Source: Heterotrichella gracilis
Lineage: Eukaryota > Sar > Xanthophyceae > Tribonematales > Xanthonemataceae
Assembly: GCA_032358255.1 (NCBI GenBank)
Contig: JAULBX010029821.1
Location: forward strand, 62,001 to 126,000
Length of the DNA stretch: 64,000 nucleotides
Direction of reading: 5' to 3'
Both the position numbers and the translations under genes were made by a program. The notes under the pieces are model-generated. The model was not told the DNA's origin and made no database searches. It worked only from the letters and a program-made list of their open reading frames with translations. The stretch's first letter is position 1, and each line of letters starts with the position of its first letter. This document shows, in pieces, positions 21,929 through 33,700 of this stretch.

Positions 21929-22682
21929 TCATTTGTACTTGTCCATGATGCGCTGTGCCTCAGCCACAGGGTCGTTGTATCCGCCAGCATCCTTGGGAGA
22001 CTCAGACCCAGACCCCGATCCCCCACTGCCGCCTCCACCGCTGCCCTCGTTCATCTTTGTCCAAATGTATATTCCCCCGCCGATCAACCCGATTGTCAGG
22101 ACGAAGTTCAACACCTGCGGGGTAAAGCGCCCATGGTGAGTCAAACTCTAAACCCTAAACCCTAGACAGAGTCACCATAAGCGACGAGCACTTGACCAGA
22201 AGAGTGTAGGACAATCGACAAGCTGTTAACTGTTTCAATCACCAGGATCCGGCAGCAGAGTGGACGCACCGTTTTCAAGAGCCCGAACAGGACAAGTCCC
22301 CCTGCAATTGCCACGCCTCCCTTGGCCAATGGCCTGGGAATATCCGCTGGCAGCAAGCCAGAAGCGCTATCCAGCGCCTTGTCCACTGTTTTCACTGCAC
22401 CTGCAACCCATGGCAAGGCTAGTTTCACTACGGCAGCTGTGATTTGTGGGATACATCCACCAAACCTTGGCCAACATCCGCCATGCACTTCTCTCTGCAG
22501 CCCTACAGACGAGTCCCCTCGATGCACGTATGCCATTCAGGACTAGGGATCTCCATGCCGTCACCACCTTTGAGGTGGGGTTGATACAACTGCCTAAACT
22601 TTGGGCTAAAGAACTGGCAGTGAAACTGGCCGTTCCTACCTGCAACTGAGAATCCAGTGCCACCCGCATCGTTGCTGGCCAT
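21929..22682 (-). CDS. Small two-helix membrane protein, 119 aa, unrecognised
   Basis: Exons: 22682-22640, 22400-22270, 22114-21929; phases agree (360 nt). The protein starts MASNDAGGTGFSVAGAVKTV. It has a first hydrophobic segment (GVAIAGGLVLFGLL) and a second (VLNFVLTIGLIGGGIYIW) separated by only a few residues, so probably a helical hairpin. A flexible Gly/Ser stretch (GSGGGGSGGSGSGSES) follows, then a polar tail ending DPVAEAQRIMDKYK. Glycine-rich hairpins of this kind are common in thylakoid and inner-envelope proteins, but no family is recognised. The polar tail after a Gly/Ser linker could be a docking peptide; that is inference. Intron 2 contains a CCCTAAACCCTAAACCCTAG array (about 22149-22166). 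Confidence 0.7.
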
Positions 22683-23791
22683 CACCCTCAACCTTGCCTG
22701 GCGAGCGCACAATGCAGGCCTGAGGCGCTGAGTTGCGGAAAGTGAAGGCCTAACATGGCTCCGAAAGCTGCCGAGTTTTCCCCTGCTAGGTAAGGAAGCA
22801 AAGTGATATCAGTGTTTAGATGCAGAGTATGTCCATGCGGGGACAACCCAGTTTCATGTGGCTTTGAGTGCACTGCCTGATTGCACTCAAGCTTTCATTC
22901 TTCGACACGACTGTTGAAGGACTACATATTTCCTTACCTGCAGGAAGGAACTGCGAGGGTGCTGGCACTAGCCACCGACACCATGTTGTATTGGCCTGCT
23001 CAAACACGGTGAAGGCAACAAGGTTTGCAGCAGAAGACGCCTACTAAAACCTGTGCAGGTTGACCAGGCGCTTATAAACAGCCTCTGTTTGGCTTGTTAC
23101 CAGGATATACACGCAGTGCTAGGACGTATAGGTTGTCTGCAACAAGTGTGTATAAAACGATGTACACCTTGGCAAGTGGTCAGAGCCTGGGTCAGTGTAT
23201 CTATCCGCTACAGGCTGTTTGTTTCACGTCTGGTTTTAGCCGCAACTCTTCCACATAAGAGCATGGACTGCCCATATGTAGGAGCAAGACCTTCACTGCA
23301 GTGCATGGCTTGAAAATTATTGGCGGGAAATCTGCCCCCGTTTATTGCCGTATCATAGGGCCCCGCACCCTGTCGTGGCTCTTGAAAAAGTGTGGCTGCG
23401 CTGCTTGAAGACCCGTTCTGTTTTCGAATGCGTTGCAATTGAAACAGCTACAGTGTGCCAACCTTCGCCACTGTCTGGCTGGGTGCAACTGTCGGCCATT
23501 TCCTGACAACGTCGTGCCTGATACCTGCTTCCCAAGCTTCTGTTGGGTGGTGGGGGATCACCCTTCATGCACTAAACTGCGCAGTCTCACCAAGCCGGCA
23601 GTGTAACACATTGTCACAGCACCTGCTGCCTTTCATACGTCCTCTTTTGTATACAGGAACCTGCCTATAACTGCGCCTGGGAAGCGCCACCACTATCGTA
23701 GTCGTGGGACTGTTTGGTGGGCGATGTGAGTCTCCCCTTTGACACTAGCACTGCTGTTCCATAGAACCTATACTCGTAGATTAGGTGCACC
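22683..23791. promoter_or_regulatory. Presumed bidirectional promoter region
   Basis: About 1.1 kb between the divergent 119-aa membrane protein and NUMOD3 genes. No named element is seen. 5' UTR exons may be present. Confidence 0.4.
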
Positions 23792-26700
23792 ATGGGTCTG
23801 TTCACAGCTATTCTTGGTCAGCAGCCGTGTGCAACCGCACGGTATGTCAGCTACAGGCAGCAAGTGAAGGGGCCACAACCACTATGCCTGAACCCCAGGC
23901 AAGGGGGTCTGGAAGCAGCCAGGCGTGTGCAGCGGCCCTGCCAAATGCCGTTGCTGGTTTGTTCAGCAGCGCCTGTAGGCGAAACTTCTGTCAGGTTTGA
24001 GGAGGCCAGTGTGGCACACTACTCGCTGGCTGACTCAGGCACCACCCACAGCAATGGTACCAGTGCAAGCGCTGCCAGTACTCTTAGCAGTGATGGTACC
24101 GCCGACAAAGCTGTGACCCCGGCAGAATTGCAGCGGAGGAAGAGGATCAGCGAAGCCAACCGGGGCAAGGTGCCATGGAACAAAGGGAAGAAACACACAC
24201 CTGGTGAGTGGGTGGCTGGGGAAAGGGGGGCACTGGCTGTAGCTTTCCTGCTTTATTGGCGCCACTGAGCACTGTGCATAGCAGGCCGTTGTGGTAGAGC
24301 ATAGAGCCAGTACCTTGTTCTCACCGTGCGCCTGCTGCTGTAGACGCGATTGAGAAGATCAGGGCAGCCACCAAGCAGGCCATGAACCGACCAGAGGTGA
24401 TAGCCAAGCTGAGGAGCGTGCCAAAGGCCTCACACACCCCAGAGATTAGGGTAAGCAACCACTGCGCATAGGAGTGCACGGGGCAGGCGGTGACAGGCAG
24501 TTCCCATGTGGGGTTGTGGGACTACACCCATTGCCGCCATACTAGTGTGCACCTGACCAAGGCTCATGGCATGAATCTGACAGAAGTCTCACTCTGTTGC
24601 AGGAGAAGATCCGTCTGGGCCTTGCGAAACGGCGCAAGCGGATATTGGCCGAGAGGGGCTTGACTGAAGAGGACGTGGCCAATATTAAGAAGGAGAAAGC
24701 AAGGCTTCGGCGACTGGTGAGTGCTGCACCGCCTGTCAGGCCCTGGGTTGGAAACCGTGTATTGTGAATGCAATTGTCTGTTATTTACTTGCATTCAGCG
24801 ACACAGCCAGAGTAGCAGTCCGCCTTGCACCGTTAGCGCCAAGCTCTATCCTGGCACTCTCAACTCAAGCTGTTGGCACGTGGTTGGGTGATGGCTATCA
24901 GCGTAAATAACTAGGCGGGCCGCAGTCACTGTTCCGCAACTGTTCCGCTGAAACCCACGATTTCCCATCAACTGGCATTGAACAATCACGTTCTCAATGT
25001 GTCCAACCACCATACATGTTAAGTGCATAATCTCCAGTGCCAAGGCCCACATATAATTTCACATGCCTTGCAGGCCCGGCGGATGGAGGCCAATGGCGAG
25101 CGCCCCCCCGAGGTGCGCTCACCCGCCCCCATGGAGCCCCCCTCCCCTATCACACCCGAGGAGGCAGAGTACCGCAAGGCTGAGCACCGGGCCAACATCT
25201 CGCGCGCCATCAAGCTCAAGTGGCAGGACCCCGTCTACCGCGGGCGCATCATTGCATCCATGTCCTCACGCGACACCCAGGAGCGCCGGGTAAAGTCGTG
25301 GCGGGTGGGTGCTGACACACCCAGGATCAGATGCATATCTCATGTGTTGAAAGAGCGCCTAGGTGGCGGGTGGTGTTGACATGCGCTGGACAAATCTAGC
25401 ATCACATCTCATGTATCAAGGAGTGCCTAGGAGACGGTTGGCAAGGTGTGCTTGTACGCCGCATCTTCCTTGGTTGTGTCTTTGTGGCGGCGCGCAACAA
25501 CGGTGCAGTACAACACCGTGCATCATCGCAACTATGGATCACCCTCGGGGAGGCATGTAAAGCCATTGCATGCACACTTTGTGGCAGGGATTGGGTGGGA
25601 TTGCCACGCTTTGCTTTACTTCAAATCCGAGTTTATATGTGGCGGGGGAAATTAAGGGTAAAAGCCAGGTAACACCAATGGCTCCCTTCCGTAGGCCTCT
25701 GTGAAGACGAATGGGAGCGCGCCTCGGCTGGGGCGCTACCAGCCCTCCTCGCGTGCGCGCGCCAATGCCGCTGTGGACGACCTGCTTGCCGCGCGTGAGA
25801 AGTACACCAAGCTGAAGGAGGCGCGCACCCTCATGACGCAGGCGGAGCAGATGCTGGGGCTCATGGAGCAACAGGTGGGGTGGAGGGGTAGGGTTATGTA
25901 GCAGGAAAAGGGGGAAATGGTTGAGCTGGGGCGTGGGGGCACCTCTTGCCCAGGCAAAGCACCATGTTGGAATGGGTGCACCCTCGCAGAGCTGCAGGTA
26001 GGGGTGGCAATTCCGTGTTGGGGGTGGAATTCCACTGTCTGCTCAGCCGTGCGTGCACTGGCAACCATCACCAGTTGGCTGCTTACGCAATGGAGCAATC
26101 CGTTAATTTAATGGATATATTAACAAGCAGCCGCTGCCATCACACATACCCCATCAGGTGTCGTCGTTTTAGGAGACCTTGAAGGTCGCCCTAAACCCTA
26201 AACCCTGAACCCTATTTAAATAGTCCAATGACCACCCGCCAGGTGTCGTCTTTTGGCGAGGACGTGGAGAAGGCAGCCCAGGCGCACGCGGCCGCCGACC
26301 AGGCGCGCAGCATGGTGGAGGCGGTGCGTCTGGAGGTTGCGGTCCTTGAGTCGCAGCTTGCTCCCATGGAGGTGTATGCTGCGGAGGCGGGGGCGCGGCC
26401 CATGACGCCGGAGGCGCGCAGCAGGGCGGCGAGGCTGGCGGCGGCGCGGGGCGCAGGTACGGGCAAGAGAAAGCAATGAACGACTTTTGGGAATTATTTG
26501 TTCATAATAACATAGGAATGCATATAAATTGATTGTTTATTCTTATTTTTACCGGGATGGGGTTGATATAGTGAATGGGGGAGTGGATCATGGGCTGAGG
26601 CGGCAGGGCGCATCTGGCTGGAGGCAGAGGTCTGGGCAATGCCAGACACGCAACAGGGCGGTGGTACATGGGGCGCAAAGGCGCGGGGTGGGTTGGGTGG

Positions 26701-27883
26701 GTGGGTGGATGATGGGTGACGCAGCGTGGGCACGGATGATGGGTGCGCGGCGGCGGCGCATTTGTGGTTGATGCGATTGCGTGCACAGGGACTTTGATTG
26801 CCTTGATGATTGCGGCGCTCAGCAGGGCGGGTTGAAAGTCTACTCATTGCCTATAAAGTGGGTTGAAACACCAGCATCCCCATCTCTGCAGGTGCATCGG
26901 GCGAGATGCAGTACACCTACCAGAACGGCACCCTCACCTCAAACGGCACGGCAGTCACCCAGCAGGCGGTGGAGTACGAAATCCTCTACGATTCAGCTGA
27001 CAACGCGCCCAACAGCAACAGCAACAGCAGCGAAAACGGCAACGGCAGTGGCAATGGCAATGGCTCCACCAATGGCAATGGTAATGGGAGTAGCTATGCC
27101 AATGGGTACTCCAACGGCGGCAGGGTAGATGTGCAGCAACCAGAGGCGCGCTACACTGAGTTTGAGGTGCGTGCCGGGGCGCAGAAAAGGGTTCGCTTGG
27201 TGGTTGACCTGCGTGCATTAGCTATGCAGGTGGCGGCTCATGAACACACTATTGGTATCTGTTTGGCACTGCAATTGCATCTTCCTTTCCTGCCCTTGCC
27301 ATTTGCCGCCTGGTTATGTAAAGCCTTCAAATAGAATAAAGCCTTCAGATAGAACAGATTTTAAAGCACTGTAAGCGCTGCACTATCTCTTGTTCAGACC
27401 TCTTCCTTTCATTTAAATGGATCTTATTGGCTGGGCAGTCGGCAGCGCCGGTGAAAGATAGCTGCCTTGCACTTTCTTGCCCTTCTCATTGGCCATCTAG
27501 TACGCTATACTAGACTGTGCTTCCAACAAACTGGGCCACAGCACCTGTCCCGGCTACTCGTCACGGCAGGTGGCATTTGTAGCCTGCTCTGAGCCCGCTG
27601 GGACAACATGCATTCCATTGTCCTGCTCTTACCTTGCAGCATTGGGACAGCATGCTATTCAATTACGATCACGCATCCATTGAACTGTGTCGGTTGGCGT
27701 GCCTCCGTGTTAGGGTTAGGATCAGGGTTTAGGGTTCACCTAGGCATGGCTGCTCACCCGGTGCGTGTGTGGTGGCAGGTTCAAGACAGCCAGGTGCTGG
27801 ATGTGGAGCCATCAGTGGTTGAGGAATACCCCACCAATGGCAATGGCCACCGCGATGCAGACAGCGATGCAGCTGCACACTAG
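23792..27883 (+). CDS. NUMOD3-motif protein with coiled coil and Asn/Gly repeat, 540 aa
   Basis: Exons: 23792-24203, 24344-24450, 24603-24716, 25074-25289, 25695-25874, 26243-26456, 26892-27166, 27779-27883; total 1623 nt. The key feature is RRKRISEANRGKVPWNKGKK (about residues 113-133), a clear NUMOD3 motif. NUMOD3 is a helix with a WNKGK loop that binds DNA in GIY-YIG and HNH homing endonucleases. Two related helical repeats follow (EKIRAATKQAMNRPEVIAKL and HRANISRAIKLKWQDPVYRG). No nuclease catalytic motif is visible. Residues about 290-420 look like a coiled coil (LLAAREKYTKLKEARTLMTQ). The N-terminus (ILGQQPCATARYVSYRQQ) fits a plastid transit peptide. The last third holds an Asn/Gly/Ser repeat (27000-27120). 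Plant NUMOD3 proteins of this kind are nuclear genes linked to plastids; a nucleoid role is inference. Confidence 0.8.
26155..26185 (+). repeat. Short copy of the next exon's start
   Basis: CATCAGGTGTCGTCGTTTTA (26152-26171) resembles the real junction CGCCAGGTGTCGTCTTTTGG at 26238-26257, acceptor included. It is followed by a CCCTAAACCCTAAACCCTGA array before the true acceptor. Confidence 0.6.
26190..26214. repeat. Interstitial telomere-type array in intron
   Basis: CCCTAAACCCTAAACCCTGA followed by ACCCTA lies about 28 nt upstream of the 3' splice site at 26242/26243 in the NUMOD3 gene. Confidence 0.9.
27000..27118 (+). repeat. In-frame Asn-Gly/Ser codon repeat
   Basis: AACAGCAACAGCAACAGCAG passes into AACGGCAACGGC and AATGGCAATGG units inside the NUMOD3-protein exon. 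It encodes a flexible Asn/Gly/Ser linker that is likely to vary in length between strains. Confidence 0.9.
27705..27737. repeat. Interstitial telomere-type array in intron
   Basis: GTTAGGGTTAGGATCAGGGT followed by TTAGGGTTC lies about 40 nt upstream of the last NUMOD3-gene 3' splice site. Confidence 0.85.
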
Positions 27884-29169
27884 GGCTGATGTGGGGACCT
27901 GCGATGTAGCCGATGCGCATCGAAGCATCCCAGCATGGGGCGATTGGTGGTGGACAGCAGCGCATGGGGCATGTAGGGTCTGGGAGCAGCTTGGAGGGTG
28001 GAGACAGGGTAGCATGACGTGATTAGGACAGCGGTGCAAGTGGTGCGCTAGCTAGGCGCGCAGCGTGTGACGGGTGTACAGTACAGTACAATAGTTTGCC
28101 GCGGTTTCCACAGTATACAGCCTTCGCATGGGGAGGATAGGGGTGAGGATGTGTAGGGCAGTGGCGAGGGTCAAGTGCTTGGCGCACACTTGCTGGGAGT
28201 GGGCTGAAGTTAATCATCAGCATCAGTTTTGGGTATCTTTATATGGGCAAGAACATCGTTTGCTTACCACTGTTTGAGTTCACAAGGATTGATAGTAGTG
28301 AACTTGGGACGTGCACAATGCTGGCAAAAATGCAAGACTTGTCTAGGTATGATGTATGATGGGGAAGGTAGACGCCAATCAAGTCTGACGGTGGTAGAGT
28401 TGAAATTTTCGCATATACAATACCATGCCATATGATATGTACTGGGTACACAATAATATAGCAGATGTAGCTCCACCTGAAGTGTCGGTGTTGTAATATG
28501 ATCTCATAGGCACTGTGGGATTCAATTCAGTGCCTGCCGCCAGCGAAGACTTCTGCAGCATGGACAAGTAGTTTTCAGTGCACCAGGTACCTGAGAGACA
28601 TGGTCTTGGTATGCCAAGTGGCAATGGCTTAAAACATTTGCAGCAGGCTGTACCACGAGCGGCATCCACCACTGCAGTTCAGGAAGCAAACATCGCTCAA
28701 CGTTGGCAGCTGCATGCATGAATTGCTGCATTGTCATGTTCATGATGGGCTGTAGCTAAACACTGTCAGGCTGTCTCATAACGACTGTGGGCGTGCTTGG
28801 CAGCCCGTGTGAGTGTGCAGAGTGTAACTGCACGAGGGGAGCCACTATTGGCGGCGGCTATGGAGTTAACGGCGGTGCAATCTCGTGCAGGAGTTGGTGA
28901 ATTGCGGCCGGTGGGAGCGTTGGCGCCAAATTGCTCGCAAGAATCCTAGCCTCACCCTGAACAGCGCATTTCCAACGCGTTGCAGGAGGCTCATACGGAC
29001 AGTATGCAGGTGATTATCAGTAATACCTGTTTTGACTTGACACACCAGGCTTCCACGCGCCGCATATGCACGAACAACTTCTGGAACCTTCGGCATCTAA
29101 CCTCGCACCTGTAGTGACCCACCTCAGCGTCGACCCTTTTTAAAGCTCTGCAGTACCAAGTTGCACAAG
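27884..29169. other. 3' flank of NUMOD3 gene and promoter of ELIP-like gene
   Basis: About 1.3 kb between two genes on the plus strand. A TATA-like TTTTTAAAG lies about 30 nt upstream of the ELIP-like start codon (near 29138-29146). No convincing gene was found on either strand. Confidence 0.5.
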
Positions 29170-30412
29170 ATGAGCGCTTTCACTCAGGTTCTCAAGCCCT
29201 TCACACTAGCTGCACCCCGCAGCAGAGCGCGCGCGGTGCGTGTTCAATCAGCCGCTGGCACCACACGCACGGTAGAGGCCCCCAGTGCTACTACCCTGGC
29301 CATCAATCTGACTAAGAGCAACCTCGTCAACTCTCAAGGTGGGCACACACTAGCACACGGAACTGGGTTGTTTGTCAAGCGTTCTCCAAGCTATCTTCCA
29401 GGCCGTTTCTGTGCACCCAACTCGCGTGTCGCCCTCTATGCTACACACCTGTTGGCCCATGGTCGACATGTACACACGGGAACCTGCCCACCTAACACCT
29501 TGCACCTCCCGCCCTGCCTCTCCAGGTGGCACCGCTACACGAAACATCGACGGTGTGGTATACCAAATAGCCTACGACGCTGCGAGCGACTCCATCACCG
29601 TGACAGACCAGCGCAGCCGCCTGCAATATAGCACAAAGAGTGGCTCAGCCAGCGTTGGCAAGGCTGACAACCGGATAAAGATTGACCTGGACAAACCCAC
29701 CAAGCTCGAGCCGGGCTTCCCTTCGTTTGAGGAGTTTCAGGAGGTGCTCAAGGCAGACGGGCCTGGCCCCGAGATCATCAACGGCAGAGTGGTAAGGCGA
29801 AGGTTCTTGTCATGACTAATGGCCATGGGTACCAGCGGCATACCCCTTCCAAACTGCAGGCAGCAGACAATTGAATTCGTGATTGTAGCTTTTTTGTTTT
29901 GTTAACAGTGTTTAGTTTCTTTGGCAACCTCCCACTGTGGACAATTTCGTGCTTTACTGTTTCTTTGGCATATGCACTGACCCAAGTGGAAATTCCCTGC
30001 CCATGTTGACCAGGTGACTACGTTTTCCCTTCTTTCCCTCGTTTGCCCGACGCCTGTCAAACGCCCTTGCATACTTTGTCCAATGCGCGTGCAGGCCATG
30101 CTGAGCTTCCTCGGTTGCCTGGCTGTTGAGGCAGCCACACAGCAATCAGTGGTCTCGCAGCTTTCCTCCCCCGCGGGGTTGACAGGCGCAGTGCTGACAT
30201 CTTTGGCTGTCATCGCAGCATCCATTGCCCCTGCGCTGGCTGGCAGGCAGCTAGCCAGCAAGGTTTTCCCCAATCCCACCTACTCCTACCCTGATGGCCT
30301 GTTGCCGTACTACTTTTCACCTCTGGCTGAGATCATTAACGGGCGGGTGGCAATGCTTGGGATGGCTGCGTTGCTGGTCAACGAACTCATCAGAAACGCA
30401 CCACTGCTGTAG
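29170..30412 (+). CDS. ELIP/LHC-like chlorophyll-binding-type protein, 250 aa
   Basis: Exons: 29170-29338, 29526-29791, 30095-30412. The protein has two copies of the chlorophyll a/b-binding signature, EIINGRVAMLSF (split by the intron after GRV) and EIINGRVAMLGM. Each lies in a hydrophobic helix. A middle helix (LTSLAVIAASIAPALAG) separates them. This three-helix layout with E-x-x-N-x-R in helices 1 and 3 is that of early light-induced and other LHC-like proteins, which sit in the thylakoid membrane and handle free chlorophyll or excess light energy. The N-terminus (RSRARAVRVQSA) is a good plastid transit peptide. Between it and helix 1 is an unusual soluble stretch of about 90 residues with IDGVVYQIAYDAASDSITV, which I do not recognise. 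High-light induction is expected from the family but not shown here. Confidence 0.85.
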
Positions 30413-30779
30413 CCGCGTTGCAACGACAAGCATTCAACTCTTCCCAAATGGATAGCTTGCAGTAGAGGGCAGGACTTATCAGATACAACACTCGGATACC
30501 CCAAACTCAACGCTCGACATTCAAGTTCAGATTGCCAACCAACGGCAAATTGCCAGGCGGCACTGCCACAGATAATCACACAACGTGCACGCTCAATGTT
30601 ACCTAATATTTACTTCAGAAAACAGCCACTATCCCACACTGTAGCGATCATCATGCAGACCACCTTCTAGGTGCTATTATTTATGGAAAACCCACCGCAG
30701 TCGTGAGGATATCACACTGTTGGTCTATTTGTAAGTTTACCTCGGTTGACAGCCATCACACTGTGTCTGCCATGCGGCT
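30413..30779. other. Convergent 3' flanks
   Basis: Short space between the stops of the ELIP-like gene and the HSP70-like gene. Nothing further is recognised. Confidence 0.5.
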
Positions 30780-33700
30780 TCAGTTGACATCGATAATGGG
30801 TGAGATGCCAGTGAACTGGCTCACCCGATCGTGCGAGTCCCACACATAGGACCCATCCATCACCTCCAGCCCCGTGACTTCGCCCTTAATCAGCCCCCCT
30901 TGGATGGCGGCCCCCACCGCCACGCACGTGTCTGGGTTGACGTGGGTCTCTAGCGGAAGGCCCACCAGCGCCTCCACCAGGCGCCGCACCACCGGCATGC
31001 GCGAGGCGCCACCCACCACCACCACTTGCGTGACGCAACGAGGGGGCGGTGCAAACCTGCGCATGGCCAGTTGTTGGTCAGGAGGGTGGCTGTGCATGGA
31101 TGGCATGCATAAGAGGGGGTATCCTAGAGTGCAAGGCTCATTACCATGCACCTGCCAAGACAGCATCGACACATGAGAGGCATGCATGGACACAGTGCAT
31201 CACACCTCCTGAGCCATTGTCCCAGGGTTAAATCCCTGCCTGCAAAACTTGTGTACCTTGGTGGGGCAATGGCCCAGGAGGAACACAATGGCACCCTTTT
31301 TGTTCCCACACCTCACCCCACTTTACCCCACCCACCTGTCCCCGGACGCTGAAGGATCCATAGAGCCCGACAGGCTGCCTTTCATGCTGCTGCCACTGCC
31401 ACTCCTGCTGCTGCCGCTGCTGAGGTCACCACTGGCGCTTGGAACCTCCTCGGGGAGATCGGCAGCAGCAGCCTGCCGAGTAGGGCTGCTGGTGGCCAGT
31501 GCGTCCCGCAATGCATCCTCCGGACTGCAGGTAGCACACACGTGGGTGATGAATTGCCTGGGGCTTGCAAATGCGGGATGGACATGTGGGCGTGCAGCCC
31601 AAGACACATGATGAAAGTGGCCAATCTTTCTTATTGATTTCCTTATTGAATGTTTTGGATAATATTACATGACAACAAACAAATGCCTCTCTGCTCTACA
31701 GTCACAGCCCCGTTGGAGATGGGGTGTGTGGTACCTGGTGTGCCTGCCTGCCTGCCATGATAATATGCCTCCACCGGAGATAGCAAAACAACATGCACTC
31801 CTGATGGTCACACTACGCCATCCTGTACGTATACACCAAATGCATGCATACTACTGGATTTACTTAAACTGTACCTGCTGTTCCATTGGATGAACAAGTC
31901 CTTGCCTACGCCTGTCAAGGGGGGTAGCAGTCGTGACAGCAAGGGGAGGGACAGCTGCTCAAACTGCTCCTGGGTGAGAGTCACATCCAGCCCTTGGCAA
32001 GTTGATTCCAGCAAGTACGGGAGCTGGATCCGAGTGCTTGCATGCGACGATAGCTGGATTTTTGCCTGCTCAGCCACCTCAAACAGCCGCTGCTTGGCAA
32101 ATGGGTCCTCCCTGCAGGCCATGATAATGCTTTATAGACCCAGAAGATATAAATTTTACTTTAAGACAAAAAGAAACTAAAGGAAAATGGACAGTACATG
32201 TCAAACGCTTATAAAGGCTTCTGGCGATTAGACATGCGCCTGTCCAGTTTCTCTGATATATATTCTAAATTACACATCTGCTGTCCCCACAATGTCAGAT
32301 TCTTGCTCATATACAAATACATCTGCTGTCCCTCGATGTCAGATTCCTGCTCATAGGTACCAAGATGCAGAGCTGTACATGCATGGGATTGATGCACAAG
32401 ACACAGGTCAACATGCAAACCCACCTTGCATCCCATCCGGTTGTCTCTTTGAAGCCATCAGCCAGCCAATCCACAATGACCTGGTCAAAGTCATCCCCAC
32501 CCAGTTGGTCATCCCCAGAGGTGACCAGCACCTCGATGATGCCCTCGAAATTTTGCAGCACGCTCACGTCAAAGGTCCCCCCTCCCAAATCAAACACGAG
32601 GATGAGGTCGGCTTCCCGACTCCGCCCCAAGCCATACGCCAATGCTGCAGCAATTGGTTCTGCACCAGAACGAAATTCCATTTCAGCCCGCAGCAGGACT
32701 AAAATGCTGCCACTCTGCTTTCCTTTCCAAACCAGAAAACGCAGAAATAGAAAATGGAAATGAAGCGGCGCAATGGTTTGGTCACGTGAGCAAAGTGGGC
32801 TAACAATATGGTCATATGAGGAAACCGGGCCCAGAATTTCTAACCATTATCTACTGCATCTCAAAGATTGCAGGTGCAACGAATGCAAGTGTCAAAACTG
32901 GCTGTGGTTGCAGGCCTGCCTCACATCCATACCTTGCAGCAGTTGCACCTTCCCGAGCCCTGCCTGTGCTGCTGCGCGCAAGGTGGCATGCTGCTGTGCA
33001 GACCCAAAGTAGGCAGGCACGGTGACAACCTGGGCAGCGAGCATGCACAGAGCAACATGAGCACCAAAAACACCAGCCTGTATTTTTGGCCAGTGGCACA
33101 ATCTGTTGCGTTACCACCAGGCCAGCGCCAGGTCATGAACTCGACCGTTCGCCATTTCAGCAAGAATTTAACAAGGTTCTCACAGAAAATCATTAGCAGA
33201 TTGATTTTCATATTTTAAAATTCATTTTAGATATAACTATCCTTAATGGCACTCAGTGAACTTGATGAAGGCAAGCAGCTCAAGGCAGGAGCGACACAAC
33301 AATGGTTGAGCTATTGCCACTCACCACCCCCTCCACTTGCTCGCCTAGGTAGTCCTGGGCTAGGTGCACCAGGTGGGACAGAATGCGGGCAGAGATGTCC
33401 TCAGGTAGCAGCCTGGTGCCTGTGCAGTGAGGAAGTATTTCCAGGGTTAGACCTGCAGAATGGTCTGGATTGCGCTTCCCCAGGCGTGTGCGCCACAAAG
33501 TTCACCCAGTGACCAAGTCACAGAGTTGAAATTGTGGCATGAGCTTGTGCAGGACCTGGCAACACAATCTACAGACAAGATGCACTTTACTTCAGGCTTC
33601 GTGCACGTCCATCAGCCATTATATCCCATGTACTGTTGGCAAGTTGAGCTGGTTAGCAAACAAGCAGCTGCAGGAGACTGACCTTTGGCAGGGCATGCCA

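Noticed and set aside
23792-24300. Active homing endonuclease or mobile intron
   Set aside because: Only the NUMOD3 DNA-binding motif is present; no GIY-YIG or HNH catalytic residues, and the gene has eight spliced exons.
28866-29096. 76-codon minus-strand open frame divergent from the ELIP-like gene
   Set aside because: No recognisable motif or splice partner, and it occupies the likely promoter.
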